Shown here piece after piece: positions 5,062 through 6,038 of a DNA stretch of 6,038 nucleotides (position 1 is its first letter; every line of letters starts with the position of its first letter). The notes under the pieces are model-generated. The model ran no database searches. It saw only the letters and a program-made list of their open reading frames with translations, and was not told where the DNA came from. The translations under genes were made by a program, and so were the position numbers. Location: assembly GCA_022708005.1 (NCBI GenBank), contig JAKIZN010000116.1, positions 1 through 6,038 of the forward strand, read 5' to 3'. The DNA is from Bacteroidota bacterium. GTDB lineage: Bacteria; Bacteroidota; Ignavibacteria; Kapaibacteriales; UBA2268.

Positions 5062-6038
5062 ATGAACAGATTGATATTATTAATTTTAATGGGTTTTATA
5101 ATCATTAGCTCGGCTAATGCTGAAACTCAAAATAGCGTTACCAAGCAACAACTTATAGAAAAAATGAAAAATCTAAAAGAAAAAGATTTTATTAATTACT
5201 ATAAGCTTAAAACAAAACGATTGCCCGACAGTAAAATATATAAAGCGCTCTCCCAGCAAAAAGGCATAATTAAAAAGCGGGTCGAGAACAAAATTCAATC
5301 TAACGAAACTATGAGCATACCGAGCGATGCTTGCTTTCCAGCAGAATTTGAAGAAGTGCAAGCAGTGCTGATTGCTTGGCCATATTATTCTTTTGATGCT
5401 TCGGAAGAAATAAAAGAGCCTTTGGAGCAGTTATTCGAAGGCAAAGGCTTGTATTTTAATTACATTACGCAAGAAATAAAACTAATAGATGTAATTAGTA
5501 TTCCAGATATATTTTTAGATAGTCCATATTCAAAAGTTCAAGCAGAACTCGCCGATGCTATTCAGCAAGAAGTGCCAGTTTGGATTAATATTTGGCAAGC
5601 AGAAGATTCCGTCGATATAAAATCTTTTATGCAGTCAGTCGGAAAGCCACTTAAAAATTATAGATTTTTTGTAAATCAAGGCAATTCTTTCTGGTATAGA
5701 GACTGCGGTCCTGTTGGATTTTACTATGGCGACAACTATGATCTTGCATTTTTAGATTTTGAATATTATGGAGGTCGTCCGCTTGATGATCTATTGCCCA
5801 TACAAGTCGGCAATGAAATAGGCGTGCCGGTATATACCACAACTGTAGAATTTGAAGGTGGCAATATATTAGTTGATGGCGACGGAAGGCTTATAACCAC
5901 TACTGCCGTTAGCGAGCTAAATGCTGATGGAGAAGGAAGATATTATTTAGATGAAACGAGCCCTTATGGTTTCTACGTTGAAGAGAAGCCGATTATGCTA
6001 ATGGACGAACTGCAAGATAGCCTTAAATATCTTATGAA
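5062..6038 (+). CDS. Exported agmatine deiminase / peptidylarginine deiminase-family protein (3' end outside window)
   Basis: The first 325 residues are present; the gene runs off the window. Residues 1-20 are a Sec signal peptide (MNRLILLILMGFIIISSANA, cleavage before ET). Residues 21-90 form a Lys-rich, probably helical leader region. The deiminase domain begins at FPAEFEEVQAVLIAWP (92-107). It contains SFWYRDCGPV (209-218), matching the family's RDxGP substrate-binding motif (Arg213, Asp214), and EFEGGNILVDGDGRLITTT (263-281), matching the EGGN motif. The family (PF04371-type, penteins) hydrolyses guanidino groups: agmatine to N-carbamoylputrescine, or arginine residues to citrulline in the secreted Porphyromonas enzyme. 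The catalytic His and Cys motifs should lie further downstream and cannot be checked, so activity and the agmatine/peptidylarginine choice stay open. The signal peptide argues for a secreted enzyme and against the cytoplasmic polyamine route. Whether a type IX secretion C-terminal domain follows is unknown. Confidence 0.88.
   Translation, partial: MNRLILLILMGFIIISSANAETQNSVTKQQLIEKMKNLKEKDFINYYKLKTKRLPDSKIYKALSQQKGIIKKRVENKIQSNETMSIPSDACFPAEFEEVQAVLIAWPYYSFDASEEIKEPLEQLFEGKGLYFNYITQEIKLIDVISIPDIFLDSPYSKVQAELADAIQQEVPVWINIWQAEDSVDIKSFMQSVGKPLKNYRFFVNQGNSFWYRDCGPVGFYYGDNYDLAFLDFEYYGGRPLDDLLPIQVGNEIGVPVYTTTVEFEGGNILVDGDGRLITTTAVSELNADGEGRYYLDETSPYGFYVEEKPIMLMDELQDSLKYLM

Noticed and set aside
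5173..5842. Minus-strand open frames at 5173-5361 and 5651-5842
   Set aside because: They are antisense to the deiminase gene, which has a signal peptide, ribosome binding site and conserved motifs.

Overview
The window looks like a piece of an AT-rich chromosome from the Bacteroidota / Chlorobi-Ignavibacteria side of the FCB group. The evidence is indirect: a methylmalonyl-CoA decarboxylase/carboxyltransferase-type gene pair, a SusC-like-era TonB-dependent receptor with a classical signal peptide, a BshB1 deacetylase of bacillithiol-type thiol synthesis, and a small membrane-anchored protein whose motifs I associate with Bacteroidota. Clear Shine-Dalgarno sites before several genes fit the Chlorobi/Ignavibacteria side better than typical Bacteroides. 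No rRNA or tRNA gene is present to settle the taxonomy.

Layout from left to right. Positions 1-383 (+) hold the last 11 codons of a biotin-dependent carboxyltransferase and, 13 bases later, its biotin carrier protein, whose last strand is lost through an apparent one-base deletion in an A run. A bidirectional terminator (388-417) and a GC-rich palindrome (425-447) separate this from the leftward genes. Leftward (minus strand), in transcription order, are rpiB (4415-3975), bshB1 (3973-3206), a conserved-looking membrane-anchored hypothetical protein (3166 or 3118 to 2579) and a 664-residue TonB-dependent outer-membrane receptor (2468-474). rpiB and bshB1 are one base apart and surely co-transcribed; the other two may be read from the same transcript or from their own promoters.

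Positions 4416-5061 form a 646-base non-coding gap between divergent genes. Its left half is very AT-rich and carries three matches to the DnaA-box consensus TTWTNCACA, with about seven one-mismatch boxes and a 14-base direct repeat. Genes on both sides run away from it. I read this as a candidate chromosomal replication origin. Its right half holds a 12-bp hairpin followed by a U-rich tract and a 113-base element bounded by perfect 15-bp inverted repeats built from degenerate 9-base units.

Positions 5062 to the end (+) encode the first 325 residues of an exported agmatine/peptidylarginine deiminase-family protein, cut by the window edge before the catalytic His and Cys motifs.

Functionally the genes fall into separate tasks: propionate/methylmalonyl-CoA metabolism, pentose phosphate interconversion, low-molecular-weight thiol synthesis, outer-membrane uptake, and extracellular or periplasmic guanidino-group hydrolysis. 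The most interesting part is the non-coding gap, not the proteins.
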